Shown piece by piece: positions 1 through 7,274 of a stretch of 13,101 nt of DNA (positions are counted from its first letter, which is position 1; each line of letters opens with the position of its first letter). The notes beneath the pieces are model-generated. The model had not been told where the DNA came from and did not search any database. It saw nothing but the letters and a program-made list of their open reading frames with translations. Source of the DNA: an uncultured Bacilli bacterium (GTDB lineage Bacteria > Bacillota_I > Bacilli_A > RF39 > UBA660). The position numbers and the translations under genes are program-made. The DNA lies in assembly GCA_947588865.1 (NCBI GenBank), contig CANPYQ010000028.1, positions 1 through 13,101 on the forward strand, in the 5' to 3' direction.

Positions 1-111
1 TTTTTGCTTTTTCTCCCATTTTCTCTTACATTTATCATTTTTATTAGTTAATATGACATTTACTTTTCATTTAACCAACTTTAAAAAAATTATTTATAAT
101 TAATATTTTCC

Positions 112-140
112 TTGACAATACATAAAATTAATAATATAAT
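112..140 (+). promoter_or_regulatory. Sigma-A promoter of rpsD
   Basis: The -35 box TTGACA (112-117) and the -10 box TATAAT (135-140) both match the consensus perfectly and are 17 nt apart. Transcription should start near 147, giving a 5' leader of about 140 nt before rpsD. This is the strongest promoter in the window, as expected for a ribosomal protein gene. Confidence 0.9.
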
Positions 141-146
141 TATACT

Positions 147-286
147 TGCGAATTAAGCAATCTTTGATTTTTATAACGCGTTTGTTCCTGATGGTTTATT
201 AGTAACTAAAGCTTATTAGTGAATATATTAAAACAAACACCCTATAATTAGGCAAAGAAAGTCTTTTCGTAAGAAAGGAGAGTCTC
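147..286 (+). promoter_or_regulatory. Candidate S4 autoregulatory leader RNA
   Basis: The long untranslated leader between the rpsD promoter and start codon can fold. A 7-bp helix pairs GTTTGTT (180-186) with AACAAAC (232-238). It encloses a 5-bp hairpin, ACTAA (205-209) with TTAGT (216-220). A small hairpin CCTA/TAGG follows (241-252). Then 262-267 can pair with 273-278, which includes the 5' part of the Shine-Dalgarno AAAGGAG (274-280). S4 is known to repress its own synthesis through rpsD leader RNA in Bacillus. Whether this leader belongs to that class is inferred from position, length and foldability; I cannot match a consensus by eye. Confidence 0.5.
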
Positions 287-889
287 ATGTCAAGATACAC
301 TAAATCAAATTATCGTGTAAGTCGTCGTTTAGGTTTCTCTACTTTAGAAACAGGAGAAGAATTAACTAAAAAGCCTTATGCCCCTGGTATTCATGGAAGT
401 AAGAAAGCTAAAAAATTATCTAACTATGGTGTACAATTACAAGAAAAACAAAAAGTTAGATTTATGTATGGTTTAAACGAAAAACAATTCAGAAGAACTT
501 TTGAAGATGCAGGCAAAATGAAAGGTGTTCACGGGGAAAACCTATTTAAATTACTTGAAAGCAGATTGGATAATTTAGTATATCGTATTGGTTTTTCAAC
601 TACAAGAAGAGGTGCTAGGCAACTTGTAAATCATGGACATATAACTGTTAATGGTAAAAAAGTTGATATTCCATCATACAGATGTAAACCTGGTGATATC
701 ATTGCTATTAAAGAATCTGATAAAGAACTTGCTATTGTAAAAAATTCTTTACAAGCTCTTTCTAAGCGTGTTGATTTCATTACATATGATGATACTAAAT
801 TAACTGCTACATTTGTAAGATATCCAGAAAGATCTGAATTAAATAGTAATATTAATGATTCACTAATCGTTGAATATTATAATAGATAA
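287..889 (+). CDS. rpsD: 30S ribosomal protein S4
   Basis: This 200-residue protein has the typical length of bacterial S4, which binds 16S rRNA early in assembly of the small subunit. The N-terminal part (about 1-90) has the usual SRYTKSNYRVSRRLG opening and the YAPGIHG segment. It lacks the N-terminal Cys cluster, so it is the zinc-free type. The RNA-binding S4 domain lies at about 92-155, with ESRLDNLVYR and the ARQLVNHGHITVNGKKVDIPS signature. The ATG is preceded by AAAGGAG at 274-280, 6 nt upstream. The gene stands alone between its own promoter and terminator, as is common for rpsD in Bacilli. The leader suggests feedback control by S4. Nothing is missing or unusual in the protein. Confidence 0.98.
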   Translation: MSRYTKSNYRVSRRLGFSTLETGEELTKKPYAPGIHGSKKAKKLSNYGVQLQEKQKVRFMYGLNEKQFRRTFEDAGKMKGVHGENLFKLLESRLDNLVYRIGFSTTRRGARQLVNHGHITVNGKKVDIPSYRCKPGDIIAIKESDKELAIVKNSLQALSKRVDFITYDDTKLTATFVRYPERSELNSNINDSLIVEYYNR

Positions 890-908
890 AAGACTTAAGT
901 CTTTTTTT
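888..908 (+). terminator. Rho-independent terminator of rpsD
   Basis: AAAAGAC (888-894) pairs with GTCTTTT (899-905) around a TTAA loop, and the T-run continues to 908. The stem begins inside the rpsD stop codon. The stem is short and has only two G-C pairs, which is typical of very AT-rich genomes. Confidence 0.8.
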
Positions 909-915
909 ATTTGAC

Positions 916-944
916 TAGACAAAAATTTGATTTAATAGTATAAT
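916..944 (+). promoter_or_regulatory. Sigma-A promoter of the RNase J gene
   Basis: TAGACA (916-921) and TATAAT (939-944) are separated by 17 nt, placing the transcription start near 951. A TTGACT at 911-916 is closer to the -35 consensus in sequence but lies 22 nt from the -10 box, so it was not chosen. Because the -10 covers 939-944, a TTG at 944 cannot be the start codon of the downstream gene. Confidence 0.75.
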
Positions 945-970
945 TGTATAGTCTAATTAAACTTAAAAAT

Positions 971-977
971 GGAGGTG
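971..977 (+). promoter_or_regulatory. Ribosome binding site fixing the RNase J start
   Basis: GGAGGTG lies 5 nt upstream of the ATG at 983. This is the strongest Shine-Dalgarno near the reading frame. It favours ATG 983 over the in-frame TTG at 944, which is inside the promoter. Confidence 0.85.
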
Positions 978-982
978 AAATA

Positions 983-2668
983 ATGAAATTCATAAATAAC
1001 AATGTAATTAGTACAAAAATATTCGCGCTTGGCGGACTTGGTGAAGTTGGTAAAAATATGTACTGTTTTATGACTGGAAATGAGATAATTATTACTGATG
1101 TTGGAATAACATTTCCATCTGGAGAACTTCCTGGAGTTGATTACATAATACCTGATTTTACATTTCTTAAAAAGAATGAAAATAAGGTTAAGGCTTTATT
1201 TATAACCCATGGACACGAAGACCATATAGGTGGTATACCTTTTTTATTACAGGCTATTAACATACCTGCAATATATTCACCTAATCAAGCGGCTGGATTA
1301 ATTAGAAAAAAATTGGAAGAGCGAAATATTAACTATAAAAACTTGTATGTTTATGATGAGAATACTAAAGTTAAATTTAAAACCATGTCTGTTGAATTTT
1401 TTAGGACTACCCACTCTATTCCAGACTCACATGGTATAGTAATTCATACACCAAACGGAAATATAGTTACAACTGGAGATTTTAAATTTGATTTAACTCC
1501 CATTGGTCCTATGGCAAATATTCATAAAATGGCAAGTATTGGTTCTCACGGTGTATCACTTCTACTTAGTGATAGTACAAATGCACTAAATGAAGGTATG
1601 AGTACCAGTGAATCCAAAGTAGATGCTGCTTTATCTCATATATTTTCTCAAACTAAAAGCAGAATTATAATAGCTACATTCGCTTCCAATATATATAGAC
1701 TTAAACATATTGTAGATACTTGTAAAAGAAATAATAGAAAGATTGCCATATTCGGTAGAAGTATGGAAAACAATATAGAAATATCTTTAAAATCTGGATA
1801 TATTAAGCATAAAGAAATATTTGTTTCACCAGATGAAGCTAATGCACTTCCCTCAAGTGAAGTATGCTTACTTTGTACTGGTTCACAAGGGGAACCACTT
1901 GCTGCACTATCTAGGATAGCAAATAATTCTCATAGGCAAATTAAACTACAACCAGATGATGTTGTAATATTCTCATCATCTGCCATTCCTGGTAATGCAT
2001 TAAGTATTTCTAAAATAATTAACAAACTATATTTACAGGGAGTTAAAGTATATACTAATACTTCACTAAATGATGTGCATACATCAGGTCATGGTAATAA
2101 AGAGGAATTAAAATTAATGTTAAGACTAATTAATCCAAAATATTTCATGCCTTTTCATGGCGAATATAGAATGCTTAAAAGTCATGCTGAATTAGCTATT
2201 GAGTGCGGAATGCCTAAGGAGAATACTTTTGTGCTTGAAAATGGTGAAGTTTTATCGCTTTATAAAGGTGTAATTAAAAGAGATAAAAATATCCAATCAG
2301 GGGATGTATATGTAGATGGTAACCGAATTGGTGAAATTGGTAATGCAGTAATGAGAGAAAGAAAAATTATGTCTAGCGATGGAATTGTTGTTGTTATTGC
2401 AAATATTGATACATCAAAAAAAGAGCTTGTAATGCCATCAAATATAACAACTAGAGGATTTGTTTTAATACAAGACAATATTGAACTTTTAAAAGAAATT
2501 GAAAAAGAAGCAAATAATATAATCAACAATAGGCTTAAAATTAATTGTATATTTAGCGAAATTAAAACTGATATTATTACTAATTTATCTTCATTTATAT
2601 ATGATAAAACTGGTAGATACCCTATTATTACAACAATTATAAATGATGTAAGGAAAAATAATAATTGA
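983..2668 (+). CDS. rnjA: Ribonuclease J (RNase J1-like)
   Basis: This 561-residue enzyme is a metallo-beta-lactamase/beta-CASP ribonuclease with 5'-to-3' exo- and endonuclease activity, central to mRNA decay and rRNA maturation in Bacillota. The N-terminal ALGGLGEVGKNMY is typical. The zinc-site motif HGHEDH is at 76-81, with H144 in THSIPDS and D166 in TGDFKFD. The beta-CASP part includes ATFASNIYR, FGRSMENN and CTGSQGEP. The C-terminal metal ligand appears in MPFHGEYRM, followed by the RGFV and YDKTGRYPII segments of the C-terminal domain. The HGHEDH motif and overall resemblance favour RNase J1 over J2, whose first motif is often altered. The start at 983 is chosen from the GGAGGTG site. 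No second RNase J gene is visible here. The gene appears monocistronic and ends in TGA. Confidence 0.95.
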   Translation: MKFINNNVISTKIFALGGLGEVGKNMYCFMTGNEIIITDVGITFPSGELPGVDYIIPDFTFLKKNENKVKALFITHGHEDHIGGIPFLLQAINIPAIYSPNQAAGLIRKKLEERNINYKNLYVYDENTKVKFKTMSVEFFRTTHSIPDSHGIVIHTPNGNIVTTGDFKFDLTPIGPMANIHKMASIGSHGVSLLLSDSTNALNEGMSTSESKVDAALSHIFSQTKSRIIIATFASNIYRLKHIVDTCKRNNRKIAIFGRSMENNIEISLKSGYIKHKEIFVSPDEANALPSSEVCLLCTGSQGEPLAALSRIANNSHRQIKLQPDDVVIFSSSAIPGNALSISKIINKLYLQGVKVYTNTSLNDVHTSGHGNKEELKLMLRLINPKYFMPFHGEYRMLKSHAELAIECGMPKENTFVLENGEVLSLYKGVIKRDKNIQSGDVYVDGNRIGEIGNAVMRERKIMSSDGIVVVIANIDTSKKELVMPSNITTRGFVLIQDNIELLKEIEKEANNIINNRLKINCIFSEIKTDIITNLSSFIYDKTGRYPIITTIINDVRKNNN

Positions 2669-2698
2669 TTTATCAAAGAAATTAAAAATTTATATTAT

Positions 2699-2722
2699 AA
2701 AAAAAGCTAACAAGCTTTTTTT
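2699..2722. terminator. Bidirectional terminator between convergent genes
   Basis: AAAAAAAGCT (2699-2708) pairs with AGCTTTTTTT (2713-2722) around a 4-nt loop. It has a T-run on either strand, so it can end both the RNase J transcript and the adhesin transcript arriving from the minus strand. Confidence 0.85.
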
Positions 2723-2735
2723 GTTTTATATTTAT

Positions 2736-4178
2736 TTAAATTACTTTTATTAGATCTATTAATACAAATACAAATCCCGTGAGTATTAGGTAAAAGGATG
2801 TAGATTTATAATCCTTTGAATATTCATTTTTATATGTATTAGGAACATATACAACTTCTCTTTTATTATATAAATCATATATATACTTTTTATTTTCTCT
2901 AACTTCAATATCTAATTTATCCACAAATTTATACCCATCTTTTCCTTTTATTTGTAATAAATAATAATCACCATAATCTAGTGTGGCTTTAAAAAATCCT
3001 CCTTTTGTTTCATACTTGCCTATTAAATTATTATCACAATCATATATTTCAAAAATTGCATCATCTTCAAGCTCATAATTATTATCTTCTCCATAGTATT
3101 TATTTATTACTACTTCTCCTTTTATAACTTTTTCATAAGAATTTATAACAAAATTTTTATTTTCCTTTGTTATGTTTATATAATATGTATTAGTATCAAG
3201 TTCATAGCCTGCACTTGGAGTTATCTCTTTAATATAATACTGTCCAAGTTCTAAATTATAAATATCTGCTTTACCATTTTCATCTGTCTCAATAGTAGTT
3301 AGCAATTCTCCATCAAGTTTGTATATACCATATACCGCCCCTTTTAAAGAAGCACTATGTCTATTTTTACTTTCACTATCTAATTTATTTACAGTAACTG
3401 ATCCACTATTTACTTCTATCGTCAAAACAAATTCAATATCTTTAGCTTTCCCTGGAGTAATTATAGCTTGAGCATTAGGTAAATTATAAAGCATATAATT
3501 GCTTACTGATGGTGCCTTTCTTATAAATTTTATTTTATATATTCCATCACTCTTAGTAGTTATATTTAAACTATTATTTTCTATATATGCATCTATATCA
3601 CTAGATACAATTTCATAATTCATTAATGTATTATTAGAATCAGTAAGTTTATAACTACCATTATTTTTATATTCTATATAATTATTAGCTATAGACGGTA
3701 ATAAATAATAATTTTTCACAAGTTCTTCAAGTTCATTTACTTCCTCAACATAGGCATCAATTCTGCTTCCATAGTATACATCTGTAAAAAATATATCATT
3801 TGGATTAAGTGTTTTCCATATTAAATACTGTGTTATTCCATACCATTTTAAATCTGTATGATTTTTATAATTATATCCATAGTATGATATTAGATTCATT
3901 CTATCTAATTGCTCATCAGTTAAATTAAATAGTTCATTATTACTGTCATATTCATAATAATACTCATTTGTATTAATCATTTCATATGGATTAATACAGT
4001 ATGCCAGTGCGCCATCTTCTCTTCTAATTACAAAAGGTGCTCCATTATGAACATTACTACCTGTATGTGATTCAATATACATATTAGGTACTTTTTGTTC
4101 CAAATAAAATTTTGAAAGCGCTTGTATGTTAGTAACAGAAATAACAAAAAGTGTTAAAATAAATATTATTTTTTTCAT
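2736..4178 (-). CDS. Secreted thioester (TQXA) adhesin with two CnaB/SpaA-type domains
   Basis: The 480-residue protein starts with a signal peptide (about 1-20, cut near IQA/LS). The thioester domain at about 45-125 has Cys61 in LAYCINPYE and Gln117 in WYGITQYLIW, the pair that forms the internal Cys-Gln thioester in TQXA domains. These can bind host surface amines covalently. Residues 140-255 are probably beta-rich but unassigned. A CnaB/SpaA-like domain (257-347) has Lys265, Glu318 in YYIKEITPSAGY and Asn346, the isopeptide-bond triad. A second such domain (355-440) has Lys360 and Asn438 but Gln409 at the Glu position. The C-terminus has VPNTY (445-449), a hydrophobic segment (461-477) and the tail KVI. 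This could be an atypical sortase signal or a plain membrane anchor. AAAGGAG lies 6 nt before the ATG. No sortase gene is nearby. Confidence 0.85.
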   Translation of the reverse strand: MKKIIFILTLFVISVTNIQALSKFYLEQKVPNMYIESHTGSNVHNGAPFVIRREDGALAYCINPYEMINTNEYYYEYDSNNELFNLTDEQLDRMNLISYYGYNYKNHTDLKWYGITQYLIWKTLNPNDIFFTDVYYGSRIDAYVEEVNELEELVKNYYLLPSIANNYIEYKNNGSYKLTDSNNTLMNYEIVSSDIDAYIENNSLNITTKSDGIYKIKFIRKAPSVSNYMLYNLPNAQAIITPGKAKDIEFVLTIEVNSGSVTVNKLDSESKNRHSASLKGAVYGIYKLDGELLTTIETDENGKADIYNLELGQYYIKEITPSAGYELDTNTYYINITKENKNFVINSYEKVIKGEVVINKYYGEDNNYELEDDAIFEIYDCDNNLIGKYETKGGFFKATLDYGDYYLLQIKGKDGYKFVDKLDIEVRENKKYIYDLYNKREVVYVPNTYKNEYSKDYKSTSFYLILTGFVFVLIDLIKVI

Positions 4179-4199
4179 AAAATTCTCCTTTCAGATAAT

Positions 4200-4215
4200 C
4201 TTTTATCATATTAAA
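4200..4215 (-). repeat. 16-nt motif in the adhesin 5' region (copy 1 of 2)
   Basis: TTTAATATGATAAAAG on the minus strand is identical to 9859-9874 and lies 21 nt before the adhesin ATG. The same motif lies 15 nt before the GH31 ATG. A shared role is not shown. In such AT-rich sequence one 16-nt match somewhere in the window is expected about once by chance. Confidence 0.4.
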
Positions 4216-4315
4216 AAAAATATATCAAAAACGAGTTTTTTAAATTTTACATATAATTTTAATTCATAAATTACATTCTGTTTGCAAATATTAAAATTCT
4301 GATAACAAATATATA

Positions 4316-4349
4316 AAAAAAAAGAAATTTATTAAAGTTTCTTTTTTTT
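4316..4349 (-). terminator. Rho-independent terminator of leuS
   Basis: On the minus strand, the 12-nt arm 4349-4338 pairs with 4327-4316 (core AAAGAAA/TTTCTTT) around a 10-nt loop, and the descending arm serves as the T-run. The stem overlaps the last two bases of the leuS stop codon. The 137 nt from here to the adhesin ATG hold no gene. They should contain the adhesin promoter, but I found no pair of boxes with good spacing. Confidence 0.75.
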
Positions 4350-6762
4350 ATTTTATTACTATATTTACAAGTTTTTTAGGTATAACGATAATTTTTAATA
4401 TTTCTTTATCATTTATAAATGTTTTTACATTATCAATAGTTAAAGATAACTTCTTCATTTCGTCTTCTGTAGTATTAGAATCCACTTCTATTTTTCCTCT
4501 TACTTTTCCATTTACCTGAACTACCATAGTAAATGTATCATTTTCCAACTTATTAACATCATAATTTATCCAACTTGATTTACAAAACTTTTCTCCTAAA
4601 TTATATATTTCATTTAACTCTTCAGTTATATGAGGAGCAATTGGATTAAGTAAATGAAGGAGTGTTCTATAATCTTTGTTAGATATTGTGTCTAATTTTT
4701 CAAGTTCATTAAGTAAAATCATAAGTGCGGATACTGCCGTGTTATATTTCATGTTGTTTAAATCATCAGTTACTTTTTTAATTGTTTGATTAATAAGTAT
4801 TTCTACATTTTTTGAATAGTTAAAATCCCCATTAAGTTTAGTGCCTAGTCTATATACTCTATCCAAAAATTTTTTACAACCTTTAAGACCATTCTCACTC
4901 CATGATGCATCTTTTTCATAGTCACCTATGAACATCTCATAAGTTCTAAGTGCATCACACCCATATTCTTTAACAATATCATCAGGATTTACAACATTAC
5001 CTTTCGATTTACTCATCTTTTCTCCAGATTCGCCTAAAATCATTCCATGACTTACACGAGTCCAAATCATTTCTTTATTTGGAACAAGTCCTATATTGTA
5101 TAAAAACTGTACCCAGAACCTTGCATAAAGTAAATGTCTTGCAGTATGTTCCATACCACCATTATACCAATTTACTTTACCCCAATACTTCATAGCATCC
5201 ATTGATGCAAATTCCTTAGTATTATGTGGGTCCATAAATCTTAAAAAATACCAACTAGAACCAGCCCAATTTGGCATAGTATCTGTTTCTCTTTTAGCAG
5301 GTGCACCACACCTTGGACAAGTAGTATTTACAAATTCTTCTATTTTAGCAAGCGGTGACTCACCATTATCAGTTGGCTCATACTCAGCAACATCTGGTAA
5401 AAGTAATGGTAAATCTTCTTCATTCATAGGAACCCAACCACACTTATCACAATAAATCATAGGTATTGGTTCTCCCCAAAATCTTTGACGTGAAAATATC
5501 CAATCTCTCATTTTATAATTATTAACTACTCTACCGATTCCTTTTTCAATAAGCATATTTGTTATAGACTCTTTAGCCTCTTTAACACTCATTCCAGTAA
5601 ACTCTTCTGAGTTTATAAGTTTGGAATCAGGATTTTCCAAATAGTCATATTTCTCATATGCTTTTTCTTTTATATCTCCACCTGTTATGACCTCTATTAT
5701 CTCTAAATTATGTGCTTTAGCATATTCAAAGTCCCTTTGATCATGTGAAGGAACCGCCATAACAGCCCCTGTTCCATAATCACCAAGTACAAAATCCCCT
5801 AGAAATATTGGCACTTCTTTTCCATTAACTGGGTTAATAGCTTTTATGCCCTTGACCTCAACACCTGTTTTACCTTTATTAAGTTCAGTCCTATCCATAG
5901 CAGATTTTTTTCTCGTTTCTTCAATGTAATTTAAAACTTCCTCTTTATTCTCTACTTTTGGCATTAATTCATTAATAAGTTTACCATCTGGTGCGATTAC
6001 GAAAAATGTAATGCCATAAATAGTTTCAATACAAGTCGTAAATATAGAAAATTTACCTCCACTTGATATTTCTACGTCCACTTCAACGCCTTCCGATTTT
6101 CCTATCCAATTTATTTGTCCTAATTTTACTTTATCAGCAAAATTTGTATCATCCAAACCTTTAAGTAAATCCTCTGCATAATCACTCATTTTTAACATCC
6201 ATTGTGATTTTTCTTTTTGAACAACAACAGTTCCACATCTTTCACAAACACCACCTGCTGCATCTTCATTAGATAATACTGTTTTACAGTTAGGACACCA
6301 GTTTACTGGAATAGTATCTTTATATGCCATACCATGTTTATAAAACTGTAAAAATTGCCACTGTGTCCATTTATAGTATTCTGGATCAGTGGTTGAAAAT
6401 TCCCTAGACCAATCGAATGAAAATCCAAGTGATTTCATTTGTCCTTTAAATGTTTTTATATTTTCTTTAACAGCATCTTTAGGATGTATATGATTCTTTA
6501 TTGCATATTGTTCTGCAGGAGCCCCAAAAGCATCCCATCCCATTGGATAAAGAACATTATACCCTTGCATTCTTTTCATGCGGGCAAGTGCATCTTGCGC
6601 GGTATAACTTCTGACATGACCCACATGCAATCCTGCACCCGAAGGATATGGAAATTCTACTAATATATAATAAGGATTATCTCCTTCATTTTTTGCCTCA
6701 AATATTTTATTATCTTCCCAATATTTTTGCCATTTTTTTTCTACTTTTTCAAAATTATACAT
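4348..6762 (-). CDS. leuS: Leucyl-tRNA synthetase with an altered CP1 editing motif
   Basis: This class I synthetase charges tRNA-Leu in the cytoplasm; 804 residues is the normal bacterial length. The catalytic core has the HIGH-type motif HVGH (46-49) and KMSKS (582-586). Zinc-type Cys pairs are at 156/159 with 173/176, and at 438/441 with 482/485. The anticodon-binding and C-terminal domains are present, ending with VVQVNGKVRGK. The CP1 editing domain (about 220-410) keeps GTGAVMAVPSHDQRD (330-344). However, the threonine-rich motif, normally TTRPDT, reads TTCIET (242-247), so the Arg, Pro and Asp are lost. AAAGGAAG lies upstream of the ATG, within the preceding gene, whose stop codon is 1 nt away. 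Expression is probably controlled by the leucine T-box at 7248-7449. Aminoacylation should be intact, but proofreading is in doubt. Confidence 0.97.
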   Translation of the reverse strand: MYNFEKVEKKWQKYWEDNKIFEAKNEGDNPYYILVEFPYPSGAGLHVGHVRSYTAQDALARMKRMQGYNVLYPMGWDAFGAPAEQYAIKNHIHPKDAVKENIKTFKGQMKSLGFSFDWSREFSTTDPEYYKWTQWQFLQFYKHGMAYKDTIPVNWCPNCKTVLSNEDAAGGVCERCGTVVVQKEKSQWMLKMSDYAEDLLKGLDDTNFADKVKLGQINWIGKSEGVEVDVEISSGGKFSIFTTCIETIYGITFFVIAPDGKLINELMPKVENKEEVLNYIEETRKKSAMDRTELNKGKTGVEVKGIKAINPVNGKEVPIFLGDFVLGDYGTGAVMAVPSHDQRDFEYAKAHNLEIIEVITGGDIKEKAYEKYDYLENPDSKLINSEEFTGMSVKEAKESITNMLIEKGIGRVVNNYKMRDWIFSRQRFWGEPIPMIYCDKCGWVPMNEEDLPLLLPDVAEYEPTDNGESPLAKIEEFVNTTCPRCGAPAKRETDTMPNWAGSSWYFLRFMDPHNTKEFASMDAMKYWGKVNWYNGGMEHTARHLLYARFWVQFLYNIGLVPNKEMIWTRVSHGMILGESGEKMSKSKGNVVNPDDIVKEYGCDALRTYEMFIGDYEKDASWSENGLKGCKKFLDRVYRLGTKLNGDFNYSKNVEILINQTIKKVTDDLNNMKYNTAVSALMILLNELEKLDTISNKDYRTLLHLLNPIAPHITEELNEIYNLGEKFCKSSWINYDVNKLENDTFTMVVQVNGKVRGKIEVDSNTTEDEMKKLSLTIDNVKTFINDKEILKIIVIPKKLVNIVIK

Positions 6763-6763
6763 A

Positions 6764-7111
6764 CTATCTTCCTTTCTGCTTATTCTTATAATAAATGCCT
6801 ATTAAATGGTATAAAACTAATATAAATATAGTAAGTGTGATTACTCCAATTATTATTTCTAATAATAAATTATCAAATAAACACACAATATACACTGTAG
6901 TAGATAATATAAATGAATTAGCTAAAAATATTTTATTCGAAATCGCCTTTAAATTTTTATCATTTATTTTTATACCATATCTATATTTTAAATAAGACAT
7001 TTCTTTACCATTAGGAAATTTTTTTAAAACGCTTTTTCTATTTCCAACAAATATAACATAAAATAAATATGTTATTATAAATGTAAATAAATATAACAAT
7101 AATTCTTTCAT
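6764..7111 (-). CDS. Small membrane protein of unknown function in the leuS operon
   Basis: The 115-residue protein has three likely membrane segments (about 3-23, 60-79 and 82-108). A charged segment of about 36 residues follows the first, with the stretch FPNGKEMSYLKYRYGIKIND, and the tail is basic (YYKNKQKGR). I do not recognise a named family, although similar three-helix proteins with a central YL-x-x-RY motif seem common in gut Bacilli. The ATG at 7111 is used; an in-frame TTG at 7126 would add five residues. Neither has a clear Shine-Dalgarno, which is odd. The stop codon is 1 nt from the leuS ATG and the gene contains the leuS ribosome binding site, so translation is probably coupled. 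It lies downstream of the leucine T-box, so it should respond to uncharged tRNA-Leu along with leuS. Confidence 0.8.
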   Translation of the reverse strand: MKELLLYLFTFIITYLFYVIFVGNRKSVLKKFPNGKEMSYLKYRYGIKINDKNLKAISNKIFLANSFILSTTVYIVCLFDNLLLEIIIGVITLTIFILVLYHLIGIYYKNKQKGR

Positions 7112-7155
7112 ATTATCACAGAACAAAGTAAAAATAGATTATCAATAACATAATT

Positions 7156-7181
7156 ATTTTATTATACTTTTATAATAAAAT
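7156..7181. repeat. Perfect 11-bp AT-only inverted repeat upstream of the small membrane gene
   Basis: ATTTTATTATA (7156-7166) and TATAATAAAAT (7171-7181) flank a 4-nt spacer. The repeat lies in the leader between the T-box terminator and the membrane protein gene. On the minus strand no T-run follows, so it is unlikely to be a terminator in that direction. The arm 7166-7161 reads TATAAT and could also act as a weak internal -10 box, but there is no good -35. Confidence 0.6.
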
Positions 7182-7247
7182 ATTTTTCATCTGTTTATTT
7201 AATCCCTATTTACTTTGATCATTACTCCTTTCAAATTTATATTAGAT

Positions 7248-7274
7248 AAAAAAACATCCTTATATAAGGACGTT
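7248..7274 (-). terminator. Intrinsic terminator of the leucine T-box
   Basis: On the minus strand AACGTCCTTA (7274-7265) pairs with TAAGGATGTT (7262-7253), including one G-T pair, and a T-run extends to 7248. Its 5' arm is shared with the antiterminator. The GH31 gene just upstream has no terminator of its own, so this element may also end read-through from it. Confidence 0.92.

Noticed and set aside
1..19. Possible 5' end of a minus-strand gene leaving the window (ATG at 19-17, MGEKAK)
   Set aside because: Only six codons are visible, there is no good Shine-Dalgarno before this ATG and no clear promoter. The GGGAG at 16-12 could instead be a ribosome binding site for a start outside the window.
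911..944. TTGACT (911-916) as the -35 box for the RNase J promoter
   Set aside because: It is 22 nt from the -10 box; TAGACA at 916-921 gives 17 nt spacing.
944..982. N-terminal extension of RNase J from a TTG at 944
   Set aside because: The TTG lies inside the -10 box of the promoter, and ATG 983 has a strong GGAGGTG site and fits the family N-terminus.
2260..2676. 138-residue hydrophobic open frame on the minus strand
   Set aside because: It is antisense to the conserved C-terminal part of RNase J, with no ribosome binding site; a shadow frame.
4219..4233. Candidate promoter of the adhesin (TTGATA with TATGAT)
   Set aside because: The spacing is only 12 nt and no other -35/-10 pair in the intergenic region has proper spacing, so no promoter was assigned.
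6439..6995. Short plus-strand open frames over leuS and the small membrane gene
   Set aside because: They are antisense to well-supported genes and have no family resemblance or initiation signals.
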